Shown piece after piece: positions 11,744-20,670 of a DNA stretch of 25,858 nt. The DNA comes from Treponema sp. (GTDB lineage: Bacteria > Spirochaetota > Spirochaetia > Treponematales > Breznakiellaceae), in NCBI GenBank assembly GCA_009784995.1, contig WQXE01000007.1:1-25858 (forward strand), given 5' to 3'. Numbering within the stretch: the first letter of the stretch is position 1; each line of letters begins with the position of its first letter. The notes beneath the pieces were generated by a model, which made no database searches, was not told where the DNA came from, and saw only the letters and a program-made list of their open reading frames with translations. The position numbers and the translations under genes were made by a program.

Positions 11744-14536
11744 TTAATTAGGATTCTTTCTGGGTCTGCCTCTTTTAGCTTTTGGTTTTTCAATTGGTGT
11801 GTCTTCAATAACAGTATTATCAATAATATTATTATCAAGAGAAGAAAACATTGAGGAAAACGGCGAAACAATATCAATATTTACCGCGTTGGGAAGTTCG
11901 TCGTTTTCCTGAGATTTTTCTGTATATTCGCGTTCTATTTCCGCTTCACGGATTAATTCCGCTTCGATAGCGAGAGCTAAAAGTCCCTTTTCTCGAACTA
12001 TTTCTACTTCGCTCGCGATAGCTAATAATCCCTTTTCTCGAACAACTTCTGTTTCGCTTGTAAGAGCCAATAGACCTTTTTGTAAAAGTCCCCTTGGCGC
12101 ATAAATCGCGGTTTCTTCGCTCGCGAGAATTAAGTCTCTTGCCTCTTCTATATCTTTTGATTTTTCGATATGAACAGCCGCGTCAAAAGCTGAAACAAGG
12201 TCTTGAGCCAGAGAATCTTCTGTTTCATCATGTTCTTCTTCTATATCGATTTCTATAAATTCAACAAAATTATGAATGTCGATATTATCAAAATTATCAA
12301 TTTCTATAATTTGTTCTGTTTCATCATTAATTTCTTCCGCTTCTTCTACACTGTTAAATACTTCCGTTTCATCAACTTCTTCGATGTCCTCTATAATGTC
12401 TGTTTTTTTAATTTCTACAACTTCATCAAGTTCTTCTACATCGTCCGTTTGATCAACTTTATCAATTTCCTCGATGTCATCATTTAAATCTTCTATTTCA
12501 TTAACTTTTTCTTCATAAATATTAACTTTTACTTTTGGAATATTTTCTACTTCAATATGATCTGTGTACTGTTTATCTTCTATATTGCCAAAAATATCAT
12601 CAATGTCATCAGTATCTTCATAATCTGTAACTTCTGTGTCATTTACATCATCAACAATATCAGTTTCTATAATTTCGATTTCTTTAGTTTTATAAATTTC
12701 ATTTACTTCTTCGACTTCTTCAATTTCGTTAACTTCATCAATTTCATCAACATCTTCTACTATTTCATCAACTTCTTTTTCATCTTCGACTTCATCGACC
12801 TCGTCAACTTCCATTATTTCAACAATTTCTTCTACTTCTGAAACTTCTTCAAATTCATCTACTTCTTCCGCTTCCCGCGCTTCATCTATTTCATTTTCTT
12901 CTTCGATTTCTTCAATTTCTTCTGTTTCCTGTATTTCATCTACTTCTTTTATTTCTTCTACTTCATCAATATCTTCGGCTTCTTCGACTTCCTCGATTTC
13001 GTCGATTTCTTCTATCTCATCAATTTCATCTACTTCTTCTACATCTTCTGCTTCATCAAGTTCTTCCGCTTCTTCGACTTCTTCGATTTCATCAATGTCT
13101 TCCAGATCTTCAGCTTCACCGGCTTCTTCGATTTCGTCTACATCGCTAATTTCTTCTATTTCATCAATTTCTTGCGCTTCTTCAAATTCTTCTGCTTCAT
13201 CAATTTCATCAAGGGATTCAACTTCTTCGATTTCTTCCAATCCGTCGTCTATTTCTGTATCTTTTATGGGTTTTTCAGCTTTAACTTTTTTAGATACCGG
13301 CTTCGCGGTCTTTGAAACTGTTTGACTAGTATCAACAAATACAGAGCCGCTTCCGGATTTTATAACAAGTAATAATTCATCCCAAGAATTATCGATAATA
13401 TCGTTAATATTAGCGTCCAGGCGGCGGCTTAATTTTAATCCCCGTTTAAGTTCCAAGCGAATTTCGTCACGGCGCTGTTCAAGTTCCAGTATCCATTTCG
13501 CTCTTTCCTGAGCGGTTTTATTTACATAAAGCTGTTCAAAAAGGGTATCTCTTAAATTTTTAATTCTGCTTTTAACAAGCGTTACAGGATTGGGTTTTAA
13601 ATTTAAAACAAAAAAAAGCGTAAGAAAAAAGGTTAAAAACATCGCCAGTTTTAAAATAAGTTTCATCGATTCGGATACAGAAAATAATAAATCATTTATC
13701 AGACGTCCAAGATATATACCGCTGTTTGTTCTTGTGGTTATAAGAGAAAAAGAAACTCCTGAATCTTCGGCATCAAGAACAACACGATCTTGTATTTCTT
13801 CGTTCCAGATTTCCGCGATTTTTCTGTGAATTTCTGTTTTCGATGTTTGAGGGCTGCCTAATAAAATTCCGGGCGGATTGTCAATTATCGAAATGCTGTC
13901 GCTTACTTTAAAACGCCCTTCCGCGATAAGCTTTTCCGCGAGTGACATAACCGAAACATAAAAAAGCGCTGTTCCGCGGTATACATCCATAGAATCGTAA
14001 AACGGAAACGAAAAAATAACTCTGTCGCTTTGTTCATCCATTGTAAGTTTAGCGCTATTTCCCGCAGACACGCTTACAAGTTCATAAGGAAGCGCGTTAT
14101 CATCTTCAGTATAATTACGATAAGATGTGGAACTTGAACTTTGGCTGATAATATCACGGGTTGAAGTTGAATAATGGAGTCTCATTCCATTGTTATCAAT
14201 AAATTGAACAAACTGAAGTCCTCCCGTAGATTCAAGTAAAATCCCAAAAACTCTGGAACGTTGATAAATATCTTCGGTAGTTTGGTTATATAAAAAACTG
14301 CTGCGAACAAACGGCTGGGTTAAAGTTTCTTCAAACTTGCTTTGAAGATCGGATATATGGCTTTGAATTAATTCGGCATCTGTATTATTTTCTGTGACGT
14401 ATGAATTAACAATCGAAGGATTATAAAACCGTGTCTGGATAAAATTTAACAATTCCGTGTCTGCCAGATAAATGTATCCCGCGAACACAAGTACAGAGAC
14501 TACTAGCGCCAGAACAGGTTTTAGATAATTTATCAA
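11744..14536 (-). CDS. Membrane protein with giant acidic tail and AT-hook-like end
   Basis: The product has 930 residues and I do not recognise a named family. Order: membrane segment 1 (6-24); an extracytoplasmic domain of about 265 residues resembling a double-PAS/Cache-type sensor fold by layout; membrane segment 2 (about 291-313); a charged helical region with a coiled-coil look (about 320-390). Then come about 360 residues dominated by Glu, Asp, Ile and Val (about 429-790) in irregular EIEE/VDEI units. Three 15-residue repeats starting GLLAL/GLLAI follow (about 821-865), and a basic end KPKAKRGRPRKNPN containing the AT-hook core RGRP. There are no kinase, HAMP or MCP domains. It runs minus-strand, downstream of the unknown 470-residue gene. 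The acidic tract may bind cations or basic proteins, and the end may bind AT-rich DNA; both are inference. Confidence 0.8.
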   Translation of the reverse strand: MINYLKPVLALVVSVLVFAGYIYLADTELLNFIQTRFYNPSIVNSYVTENNTDAELIQSHISDLQSKFEETLTQPFVRSSFLYNQTTEDIYQRSRVFGILLESTGGLQFVQFIDNNGMRLHYSTSTRDIISQSSSSTSYRNYTEDDNALPYELVSVSAGNSAKLTMDEQSDRVIFSFPFYDSMDVYRGTALFYVSVMSLAEKLIAEGRFKVSDSISIIDNPPGILLGSPQTSKTEIHRKIAEIWNEEIQDRVVLDAEDSGVSFSLITTRTNSGIYLGRLINDLLFSVSESMKLILKLAMFLTFFLTLFFVLNLKPNPVTLVKSRIKNLRDTLFEQLYVNKTAQERAKWILELEQRRDEIRLELKRGLKLSRRLDANINDIIDNSWDELLLVIKSGSGSVFVDTSQTVSKTAKPVSKKVKAEKPIKDTEIDDGLEEIEEVESLDEIDEAEEFEEAQEIDEIEEISDVDEIEEAGEAEDLEDIDEIEEVEEAEELDEAEDVEEVDEIDEIEEIDEIEEVEEAEDIDEVEEIKEVDEIQETEEIEEIEEENEIDEAREAEEVDEFEEVSEVEEIVEIMEVDEVDEVEDEKEVDEIVEDVDEIDEVNEIEEVEEVNEIYKTKEIEIIETDIVDDVNDTEVTDYEDTDDIDDIFGNIEDKQYTDHIEVENIPKVKVNIYEEKVNEIEDLNDDIEEIDKVDQTDDVEELDEVVEIKKTDIIEDIEEVDETEVFNSVEEAEEINDETEQIIEIDNFDNIDIHNFVEFIEIDIEEEHDETEDSLAQDLVSAFDAAVHIEKSKDIEEARDLILASEETAIYAPRGLLQKGLLALTSETEVVREKGLLAIASEVEIVREKGLLALAIEAELIREAEIEREYTEKSQENDELPNAVNIDIVSPFSSMFSSLDNNIIDNTVIEDTPIEKPKAKRGRPRKNPN

Positions 14537-14579
14537 ATTAAAAACTCACTTATCTACAATATCGGCAATTATTATGGTA

Positions 14580-14605
14580 AAAAAAGATAAAAAAGAGGCT
14601 TTTTG
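14580..14605 (-). terminator. Possible intrinsic terminator after the 470-residue protein gene
   Basis: On the minus strand AAAAAG-CCT-CTTTTT (14604-14590) can form a short stem and is followed by a T-rich run. The stem is AT-rich and weak, so some readthrough to the 930-residue gene is likely. Confidence 0.3.
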
Positions 14606-14624
14606 GGGGTATTATAGAAGATTA

Positions 14625-16037
14625 TTATTCCTGAGCGTCCAGCGCTTTATGCGGGTTTAAACCGAGATTTTTCATCTGTTCTTCTTCTTCTTTTTGGGCG
14701 CTGTATTCGTATCTTACCTGATTCGCTTTGACATATGTGTTTTTTAACGCTGATAATTCTGGTTTTATTCCCTTAATTTTATCCCTATCCGAAGTAATGA
14801 CATTTGCCTTAAAAAACTCATCCAACGCGGTTAAAGTTCTGTGAAGAGCCTGAACATCTTTAATATTTCTTTCCAAATAACCAATAATCTGGTCTTCTTC
14901 CATCGCGGCAAGTTTATTATAAGCGGGTCCTCGTACAAAACTGGTCAAAATTTTGATTTTTTTGTCCAATTCACCCATAAATGAATAAAAATAAACCTTT
15001 TCTTTGATGGGAATTCCCTTTGTCGCGTCTAAAACTTCAACATTGTAAATTACTTCCTCTGGTTCAGCGTTTGTAATTTGTCTTATTAATTCTTTTATCA
15101 TTTCTAAAAAGCTTTTCTTGCGGCTTTCCATTACTGTTTGGTTTTCCGTAAGTTTAGTCGCGATTTCAATCAGCGAATTTGAAGCGCCGCCGATAATTTG
15201 AATACCGTCCAAAAGGATTTTCTTAAAATCTACGACCTGCTTAGCCGCTTTAGCTTTTTCCTCTTTTACCATTAAAGAGTTTAAGATCATATCTCTTATA
15301 TCACTGCTATTACTGGAATAGTCCTCTTTAATAATTTCTTCTATTAATTCTTTATAAAAAGGTGAACCTGGCATTACAGACGGCATCTTTTTCCTGATAT
15401 TATCCAAATTCGCGTCAGCTGCCGACATGGTTTGAGTAATATTCTGGCGAACGGTTAGTTTGTAAAATTCCCTGTAATAAGTATTGAGTTCTTTTAATAT
15501 ACCCATTGAAGACGCGGTCATTTTTGAGAGTCTTGAAAGGCTTTCCGCGATAATGCTGAGAGTAAGCGTATCAACACCCACTTTAGCGTGAACAGTCATG
15601 TCAGAAACCGCTTTTGTCATAAGCGAAGGCGAATCAGCGTTAAAACTAATCCAGTCAATATACCGTAAAAGCCCGACAATCCTCTTTATGCGGTCAATAT
15701 TAAGAAAATCCACACCTAATTGATAAAAGTTAACTAAAAAGTCTAACTGGCTGTCAAAATTGGAAAGGCGTACTGAAAGTTGTTCCAGCCGCTTGGCTTC
15801 GTTAAAATTATCTGTTTCCGGCACTTCTAATTCACTTATTTTGGTTTCCTGCTTGTAAGGATCTTCGTTTATCAACTTTTTCTTTAAATAAATACCATAT
15901 AATGAAGCGAAAGAAACCTGATAAGTGCGAAGATTTTCCTTAAGTCTTACCAATTCTGACCTTTCCAGCCAGTCTTTGCGTGCCATTAGAACCTGTTGGA
16001 GCGTATTTATGTAACTGGTAATATCCATTTGTGCCAT
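14625..16037 (-). CDS. Conserved-looking helical cytoplasmic protein, unknown function
   Basis: The product has 470 residues with no signal peptide or membrane segment. It is predicted by eye to be almost all alpha-helical with long charged heptad-like stretches (for example MARKDWLERSELVRLKENLR near the start and ALKNTYVKANQVRYEYSAQK near the end). I see no catalytic motif and assign no family. Two ATG codons (16037 and 16028) are possible; neither has a strong ribosome-binding site. It precedes the acidic membrane protein on the same strand, 88 bp away, so the two may work together. The 185-bp divergent gap to the lipoprotein at 16223 is AT-rich on one side and holds no feature I can defend. 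Confidence 0.75.
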   Translation of the reverse strand: MAQMDITSYINTLQQVLMARKDWLERSELVRLKENLRTYQVSFASLYGIYLKKKLINEDPYKQETKISELEVPETDNFNEAKRLEQLSVRLSNFDSQLDFLVNFYQLGVDFLNIDRIKRIVGLLRYIDWISFNADSPSLMTKAVSDMTVHAKVGVDTLTLSIIAESLSRLSKMTASSMGILKELNTYYREFYKLTVRQNITQTMSAADANLDNIRKKMPSVMPGSPFYKELIEEIIKEDYSSNSSDIRDMILNSLMVKEEKAKAAKQVVDFKKILLDGIQIIGGASNSLIEIATKLTENQTVMESRKKSFLEMIKELIRQITNAEPEEVIYNVEVLDATKGIPIKEKVYFYSFMGELDKKIKILTSFVRGPAYNKLAAMEEDQIIGYLERNIKDVQALHRTLTALDEFFKANVITSDRDKIKGIKPELSALKNTYVKANQVRYEYSAQKEEEEQMKNLGLNPHKALDAQE

Positions 16038-16222
16038 TTCTTTAAATTATGATGTATTTTACAGAAAAATGCAAATAATAGGGGAAAAATATTATAAACA
16101 ACTACCTAATTTGACCTTTTCCACTTAAAAACGACATATTCAATATGAATGATATCTGACACTTTTTTTAACTTTTTTCCATTCTCGGTCATGCGCCACG
16201 CGTATTCGCGCCATATATAGGT

Positions 16223-17017
16223 ATGAAAAACTTTATCTTAAAATCACTTATCGTTCTTGTTTTTTCCGCTCAGTTAGTTTGCTGCGCGGACAGGTTCTCT
16301 TCCAAATACATTTTGGAACTGCCGCCAATACCCGATTCCTGGGAATTTTTGCTTGGAGAGCCGAAATGGCGTGTGGAATGGATCGATCAAAACGGTTATA
16401 AACAAACGGCGGATATAACCGGGAGTAATCTGGAAATTGAACTGCCGTCAACCTGGACAAATCCCGTTACAGCCTGGCCTTACTGGTCCGAACATAACTT
16501 GATTCCGGGGTTATTCAAACCCGCGGGGGCTTTATTCCCGTATGATGTTCGCGGTAATAAAATTTACCTAAGCTGGGAAGCGGGACCAGATTCAATCTTT
16601 TATTGGGAGTTAATTTACGCGCAGCATCAAATTTATTTAAACACAGGGCAGATTAATTCAAGAAACCCCGCGAACTTTGACTGGCAGCGTTTTCGTGAAC
16701 TTTTTGAGACAGATTCATTAAACGAAACGGTTCGACAAGACCCCTGGTTAATAAACTGGAGTTTTGTCGCGGAAAGAACTACAGCAAGTAATTTTGACAG
16801 ACGCCGCCTTACCGCCGAAGCGACAGAATTGAAAAAAATTGATGTTCCTTCAGGTTTATGGTACGGCTGCTCTCCTTTTGAAAAACCTTATTTCTTTAAT
16901 GAAGGAGAAACCCCTGTTTTCCCTGTTCGCCCGGGTATGAATGTTTGGGTTTCAACCAAAGGGATACTGCGCGTTAACGGAAACGCCTGGGTTTTTATCA
17001 GCAGAGAAAATAATTAA
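16223..17017 (+). CDS. Putative lipoprotein, unknown function
   Basis: The product has 264 residues. The signal sequence (residues 1-20) ends LVCC, with Cys21 (or Cys20) as the possible lipidated residue. Cys at -1 is unusual, but spirochaetal lipoboxes are permissive. The mature protein is Trp/Tyr/Pro-rich (repeated W near 40, 48, 52, 78, 86 and in YWELIYAQHQIYLN), suggesting a beta-rich surface or periplasmic domain. There are no catalytic motifs I know. ATG 16223 has only a weak AGG upstream. Two tiny membrane genes and a secreted protein gene follow within 20 bp of each other, so it may lead an envelope operon 16223-17773. Confidence 0.78.
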   Translation: MKNFILKSLIVLVFSAQLVCCADRFSSKYILELPPIPDSWEFLLGEPKWRVEWIDQNGYKQTADITGSNLEIELPSTWTNPVTAWPYWSEHNLIPGLFKPAGALFPYDVRGNKIYLSWEAGPDSIFYWELIYAQHQIYLNTGQINSRNPANFDWQRFRELFETDSLNETVRQDPWLINWSFVAERTTASNFDRRRLTAEATELKKIDVPSGLWYGCSPFEKPYFFNEGETPVFPVRPGMNVWVSTKGILRVNGNAWVFISRENN

Positions 17018-17033
17018 ATAAGGAGATAAATAT

Positions 17034-17219
17034 ATGGTAAAAATTGAAGAAAAACTGGATAATATAAATAAGACACTGGAAAAAATGCTGGATGTAATGG
17101 AAAAACCGGAACATCGTTTTATTAAGGCATTAATAATAGGTGGAATGATTGTCAGTATTTTTGGTATAATTAATGAGATAGATACGATAATAAAATGGAT
17201 TAAGGAGTTTATATGGTAA
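17034..17219 (+). CDS. Tiny membrane protein A2 (paralogue of the 2636 gene)
   Basis: The product has 61 residues. The N-terminus MVKIEEKLDNINKTLEKMLD is an amphipathic helix. Then come VMEKPEHRF and a hydrophobic segment (about 32-54) ending IKWIKEFIW. It matches the protein at 2636-2815 over about 48 residues without gaps at TL-E-KM, M-x-KP, the GI pair, Asp and WI. AAGGAG at 17020-17025 supports the start. The next gene begins inside its last codons (ATG 17213), so the pair is translationally coupled. The function is unknown. Conservation of the pair at two unrelated loci argues that it is a real module. Confidence 0.72.
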   Translation: MVKIEEKLDNINKTLEKMLDVMEKPEHRFIKALIIGGMIVSIFGIINEIDTIIKWIKEFIW

Positions 17220-17296
17220 ATACAATTATTCAGCTTACCGCAAATATAATTCTTTTAACCCTCTGCATAACACTTTTAGTAAGACGGCGGTATTAA
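17213..17296 (+). CDS. Very short single-span membrane protein B2
   Basis: This is a 27-codon gene, MVNTIIQLTANIILLTLCIT, then LLVRRRY. It is one membrane helix followed by a basic tail, the same design as B1 at 2828-2917. AAGGAG (17202-17207) lies 5 bp before the ATG, and the start overlaps the A2 stop by 7 bp. It sits 12 bp before the secreted protein gene at 17309. Confidence 0.6.
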   Translation: MVNTIIQLTANIILLTLCITLLVRRRY

Positions 17297-17308
17297 TAAT
17301 AAAATATC

Positions 17309-17773
17309 ATGAAAAAAATATTTTTTTTACCATTACTATTTTTTCTCGCTTTTTCCGTATGGGCGCAAAATAGGCCAATATATACAGGACTTAATAACGA
17401 AGAACAGCTTTCTTTTGTCGGTATGATGATGGCGGATCTTCTTGAACAATATGGTCCGCCAAGAACGGTTGTCGCCGAAAGAGGCGAGGAAGTTTGGCAG
17501 GACGATGTTGTTTTCCAATACAATGGCGCGGATTTTTATATATACAGGGATCGTGTTTGGCAGGTTAAGTTCGCCTCAACACAGGGCGTTTCAAACGGAG
17601 ACAGAAAAACAAATGTAATGCGAGCGCTTGGAAACACGGTGGAAGATAACGGAGACCACGTACTGCTGCCTATAACCGGCAAAGACTGGCCGTTAATGTT
17701 AAGGGTAAATTTTAGTAATACAAGTAATTCAGGACAGGTTACCGCTATATATTTATACCGCCCTGATTTTTAA
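17309..17773 (+). CDS. Small secreted/periplasmic protein, unknown function
   Basis: The product has 154 residues with a cleavable signal peptide (MKKIFFLPLLFFLAFSVWAQ, likely cut after AQ or WA). The mature part starts with a helix then ADLLEQYGPPRTVVAERGEE and a set of short strands (DVVFQYNGADFYIYRDRVWQ). The helix followed by strands, with a Y-G-x-P turn, is reminiscent of BamE/SmpA-like small periplasmic domains, but this is only a fold guess. There is no lipobox. It closes the run of envelope genes. The aroDE gene begins 17 bp after its stop, so transcription may continue into it. Confidence 0.75.
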   Translation: MKKIFFLPLLFFLAFSVWAQNRPIYTGLNNEEQLSFVGMMMADLLEQYGPPRTVVAERGEEVWQDDVVFQYNGADFYIYRDRVWQVKFASTQGVSNGDRKTNVMRALGNTVEDNGDHVLLPITGKDWPLMLRVNFSNTSNSGQVTAIYLYRPDF

Positions 17774-17790
17774 TTTATCAGGAAGTAAAA

Positions 17791-19371
17791 ATGGCAAAAA
17801 TCTGTTTGTGCCTGACAGCTAAAACAATAAAACGAAATTTAGAAATCCTAAATAAGTACCGCATGTACGCTGATTTGGTTGAATTGCGCGTGGATTGTTT
17901 AAATCCAGATGAATGTTTATATATACGCCGCTTCCCCGAACTCGCGGGGCTTCCGGTTATTTTAACAATCAGGCGCGATATAGACGGCGGATATTTTAAA
18001 GGCGGCGAAGGAACAAGGGTAAAATTACTCGCGAACGGATTAGCTTTCGCGAATGCCGATTCAAGACATAATTTCGCGTATGTAGATATAGAAGATGATT
18101 TGGAAGTATCAAGCCTGGAAGAAGCCGCCCGAACCTTTGGAACAAGAATCATAAGATCGTTCCATAACACAAGCGGTCTTATAGAAAATATTCCCGGTAA
18201 AATAAAATCAATGAGACGGGCGGGAGATGAAATTGTAAAAATAGCGGTCGCGGTAAAATCCATAAATGATGTTTTAAAAGTTTATGAAGCGTCCAGATCA
18301 AAATCCGAGAATCAAACTTTTGAAAGTTATGAAAAAATAATGGTATGCATGGGACATTACGGAATTTGTTCAAGAATACTGGCGGAAAAATTTGGCTCTT
18401 TTCTGACATACGCGAGCGCGTTGTCCGAAAACGAAACACCCGGAGCTCCGGGTCAATTGGATGTCCGGGAGCTCGCGGAATTATACCGCTTCCGAAAAAT
18501 AAAAGAAGAAACAAAAATATTTGGTATTGCCGGATACCCGTTAAAATCCAGTGTAAGCCCGTGGTTTTATAATACTGTTTTTGGTCTTGAAAATACAAAC
18601 GCGGTTTATGTACCCTTCCCTGTCGACTCTGTAACAGATTTTTTAAAACTTGCCAATGAACTTGATGTACAAGGATTATCTGTCACCGTACCTTACAAAG
18701 AAGCTGTATTGGCGGGACTCGCGAGAAGCTCAGTCGCGGTTCAATCAATTGGAGCGTGTAATACATTGTACCGAAGTAACGGAGAATGGTTTGGCGACAA
18801 TACCGATTGCGCCGGATTTTCCGCGTCTCTTTTGGAATTTTTAGGCAGAAAAAATTTAAAACATAAAAAAATAACTATAATAGGAGCGGGCGGCGTCGCG
18901 CGCGCTGTCGTGTCAGAAATAAACCGTTTGGGTGGAAAAGCTCTAGTATTAAACCGTACTGTTCATAGAGCTAGAAATATCGCGTCACAATATAAATTTC
19001 GCTGGGGAGGATTGGACAGTCAGGGAATTGAAACAATGGCAAAATATAACGATATAATAATTCAAACAAGTTCTGTCGGAATGGAAGGATATATCGCTAC
19101 TGACCATCCAGATCATTCAAACGATCCTTTGGAACTTTATTCATTTACTGGAAAAGAACTGGTGATGGATTTAATATACACTCCACCCGTTACGCCATTT
19201 TTAAAAAGAGCCGCCGCCGCGGGATGCAGAACAATAAATGGTTATGATATGGTTATACGTCAAGCTTGTTTGCAATACGCCAATTTTATGGGAACAGAAA
19301 TTCCGCAGCAGCTTTTATCTCGGATAAATTCAATGGGAGCAGACGCATGGAACAAGATACGATCAAGCTGA
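17791..19371 (+). CDS. aroDE: Fused 3-dehydroquinate dehydratase / shikimate dehydrogenase
   Basis: Two consecutive shikimate-pathway enzymes are joined in 526 residues. Residues 1-235 are type I dehydroquinase: ELRVD (31-35) with Glu31, His125 in SFHNTSG, and the Schiff-base Lys150 in VKIAVAV. Residues 241-526 are shikimate dehydrogenase: SSVSPWFYN (shikimate site), catalytic Lys303 in SVTVPYKE, Asp339 in GDNTDCAGF, and GAGGVARA (365-372) for the nucleotide. NRT after the second strand suggests NADP. The order is that of the plant-type DHQ-SDH and of fusions in a few bacteria. The product is shikimate from 3-dehydroquinate. rpiA overlaps its 3' end by 25 bp. Confidence 0.95.
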   Translation: MAKICLCLTAKTIKRNLEILNKYRMYADLVELRVDCLNPDECLYIRRFPELAGLPVILTIRRDIDGGYFKGGEGTRVKLLANGLAFANADSRHNFAYVDIEDDLEVSSLEEAARTFGTRIIRSFHNTSGLIENIPGKIKSMRRAGDEIVKIAVAVKSINDVLKVYEASRSKSENQTFESYEKIMVCMGHYGICSRILAEKFGSFLTYASALSENETPGAPGQLDVRELAELYRFRKIKEETKIFGIAGYPLKSSVSPWFYNTVFGLENTNAVYVPFPVDSVTDFLKLANELDVQGLSVTVPYKEAVLAGLARSSVAVQSIGACNTLYRSNGEWFGDNTDCAGFSASLLEFLGRKNLKHKKITIIGAGGVARAVVSEINRLGGKALVLNRTVHRARNIASQYKFRWGGLDSQGIETMAKYNDIIIQTSSVGMEGYIATDHPDHSNDPLELYSFTGKELVMDLIYTPPVTPFLKRAAAAGCRTINGYDMVIRQACLQYANFMGTEIPQQLLSRINSMGADAWNKIRSS

Positions 19372-20063
19372 TGAAAGAAATGGCTGGCAAAGCCGCTGTA
19401 GATAATATGGTAAAAAGCGGAATGAAACTTGGTCTTGGCACAGGTTCCACCGCCATTCACGCGGTTCGCAGAGTAGGAGAATTATTGGCGTCAGGCGCAT
19501 TACGCGACATTTGCGCGTTCGCGACGAGCTTTCAAACAGAAATTGAATGTGAAAAACTTAATATCCCCTATTTTTCATTAAATTCAAAAGAGTTAGCGTC
19601 AGGATTGGATTTAACAATTGACGGCGCGGACGAAGTAGATCCGCTGAACTGCCTTATTAAAGGAGGCGGAGGCGCTTTATTAATCGAAAAAATAGCGGCT
19701 TACGCTTCAACAGAATATGTAATAACTGTAGATGAATCTAAATTAACAGATCAACTTGGAACAGGTTTTCCAGTCCCTGTAGAAGTTATTCCTGCCGCGA
19801 GAATACAGGTAACAAGGGTACTTGAAAAACTTGGAGCGAATGTTATACTTAGAGAGGCAATTAAAAAAGCCGGGCCAGTTATTACTGAACATGGAAATAT
19901 AATTCTGGATATCCGCTTCGGGTCTCCAATAAAATCTTCTTTAATGGAAACAGAATTGAATCAAATCCCCGGCGTTGTAGAAAACGGTTTTTTTTGCGTT
20001 AAAAAACCAGTCGTCTACATTGCCCGTTCCGACGGAACGATAGAAACAAGACTGGCGTCTTAA
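19347..20063 (+). CDS. rpiA: Ribose-5-phosphate isomerase A
   Basis: The enzyme interconverts ribose-5-phosphate and ribulose-5-phosphate in the pentose-phosphate pathway. It has 238 residues from ATG 19347. Motifs are GLGTGSTA (29-36), TIDGADEVD (90-98), KGGGGALLIEK (105-115, with the catalytic Glu) and DESK (129-132). ATG 19347 is preferred because GGGAG (19335-19339) lies 7 bp upstream; ATG 19371, which overlaps the aroDE stop as TGATG, is the alternative. An open frame from 19266 is only read-through inside aroDE. Coupling of a pentose-phosphate enzyme to the shikimate fusion fits the shared demand for erythrose-4-phosphate, which is inference. Confidence 0.95.
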   Translation: MEQDTIKLMKEMAGKAAVDNMVKSGMKLGLGTGSTAIHAVRRVGELLASGALRDICAFATSFQTEIECEKLNIPYFSLNSKELASGLDLTIDGADEVDPLNCLIKGGGGALLIEKIAAYASTEYVITVDESKLTDQLGTGFPVPVEVIPAARIQVTRVLEKLGANVILREAIKKAGPVITEHGNIILDIRFGSPIKSSLMETELNQIPGVVENGFFCVKKPVVYIARSDGTIETRLAS

Positions 20064-20107
20064 CCTGAAAGCAAAAAAAATTCAGATAGTCAGTCAAGGG
20101 GAAAAAA

Positions 20108-20662
20108 ATGAAAGAAGATGTAAAAGAAATCGCCGCAAGGGTAAAAGTACTGCGGGAAATTTCGGAAGTTAGCGCCGAAGCTTTATCTAAAGAACTTGGT
20201 TTTGATCCAAATGTATATACCGCGTGGGAATCAGGAGAAAATGAGTTTTCTTTAGGAGCGCTTGTCGAAATCGCGGCTCACTTTAAAGTAGATTTATCAG
20301 AATTAATAAGCGGTAAAGCGTCAAAATTAAAAACTTACTGCGTTACGCGATCAGGGCAAGCTCCACAGGTAAGCCGCCGCCCGATGTATGACTACTGGAA
20401 CCTGGCTTACAATTTTCACGGCAAAAAAGCGGAACCATTTATTGTTGAAGCTGCCGCTGAAACCGAAAGTAAACCAATAAATTTAAATACACATCCGGGT
20501 CAGGAATTTAATTATGTACTGGAGGGGCGGCTGCTGATATCGATCAGCGGCCATGATATTGAACTCAATCCGGGCGATTGTGTTTATTACAATTCCACCG
20601 AGCCGCATGGCATGAAAGCGCTTGGAGGAAAAACAGCCAGATTTTTAGCCATAGTTTTTTAA
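20108..20662 (+). CDS. XRE-cupin transcriptional regulator
   Basis: The product has 184 residues. The helix-turn-helix spans about 11-65 (VKVLREISEVSAEALSKELG, then NVYTAWESGENEF). A cupin_2 domain spans about 115-183 (HPGQEFNYVLEGRLLISISG, then PGDCVYYNSTEPHG) and probably senses a small ligand. This class often controls a neighbouring acyl-CoA or amine metabolism gene. The acyl-CoA synthetase starts 52 bp downstream, with a perfect hairpin in the gap. The ATG is preceded by GGGG (20098-20101). The gap to rpiA is 44 bp. Confidence 0.9.
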   Translation: MKEDVKEIAARVKVLREISEVSAEALSKELGFDPNVYTAWESGENEFSLGALVEIAAHFKVDLSELISGKASKLKTYCVTRSGQAPQVSRRPMYDYWNLAYNFHGKKAEPFIVEAAAETESKPINLNTHPGQEFNYVLEGRLLISISGHDIELNPGDCVYYNSTEPHGMKALGGKTARFLAIVF

Positions 20663-20670
20663 AATAAAAT

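Noticed and set aside
12400..13260. CRISPR or tandem DNA repeat array
   Set aside because: The repetition is irregular and in frame within a protein gene; there are no constant repeats with unique spacers.
12203..13325. Plus-strand frames opposite the acidic tract (Phe/Ile-rich and Ser-rich)
   Set aside because: They are mirror readings of the repetitive Glu/Asp codons, have low complexity and no start signals.
17778..18263. Minus-strand 161-codon frame opposite aroDE
   Set aside because: Antisense shadow of a well-conserved enzyme; no signals of its own.
19266..19346. Longer N-terminus for RpiA
   Set aside because: These codons lie inside the conserved end of aroDE and have no family similarity; ATG 19347 has GGGAG upstream.
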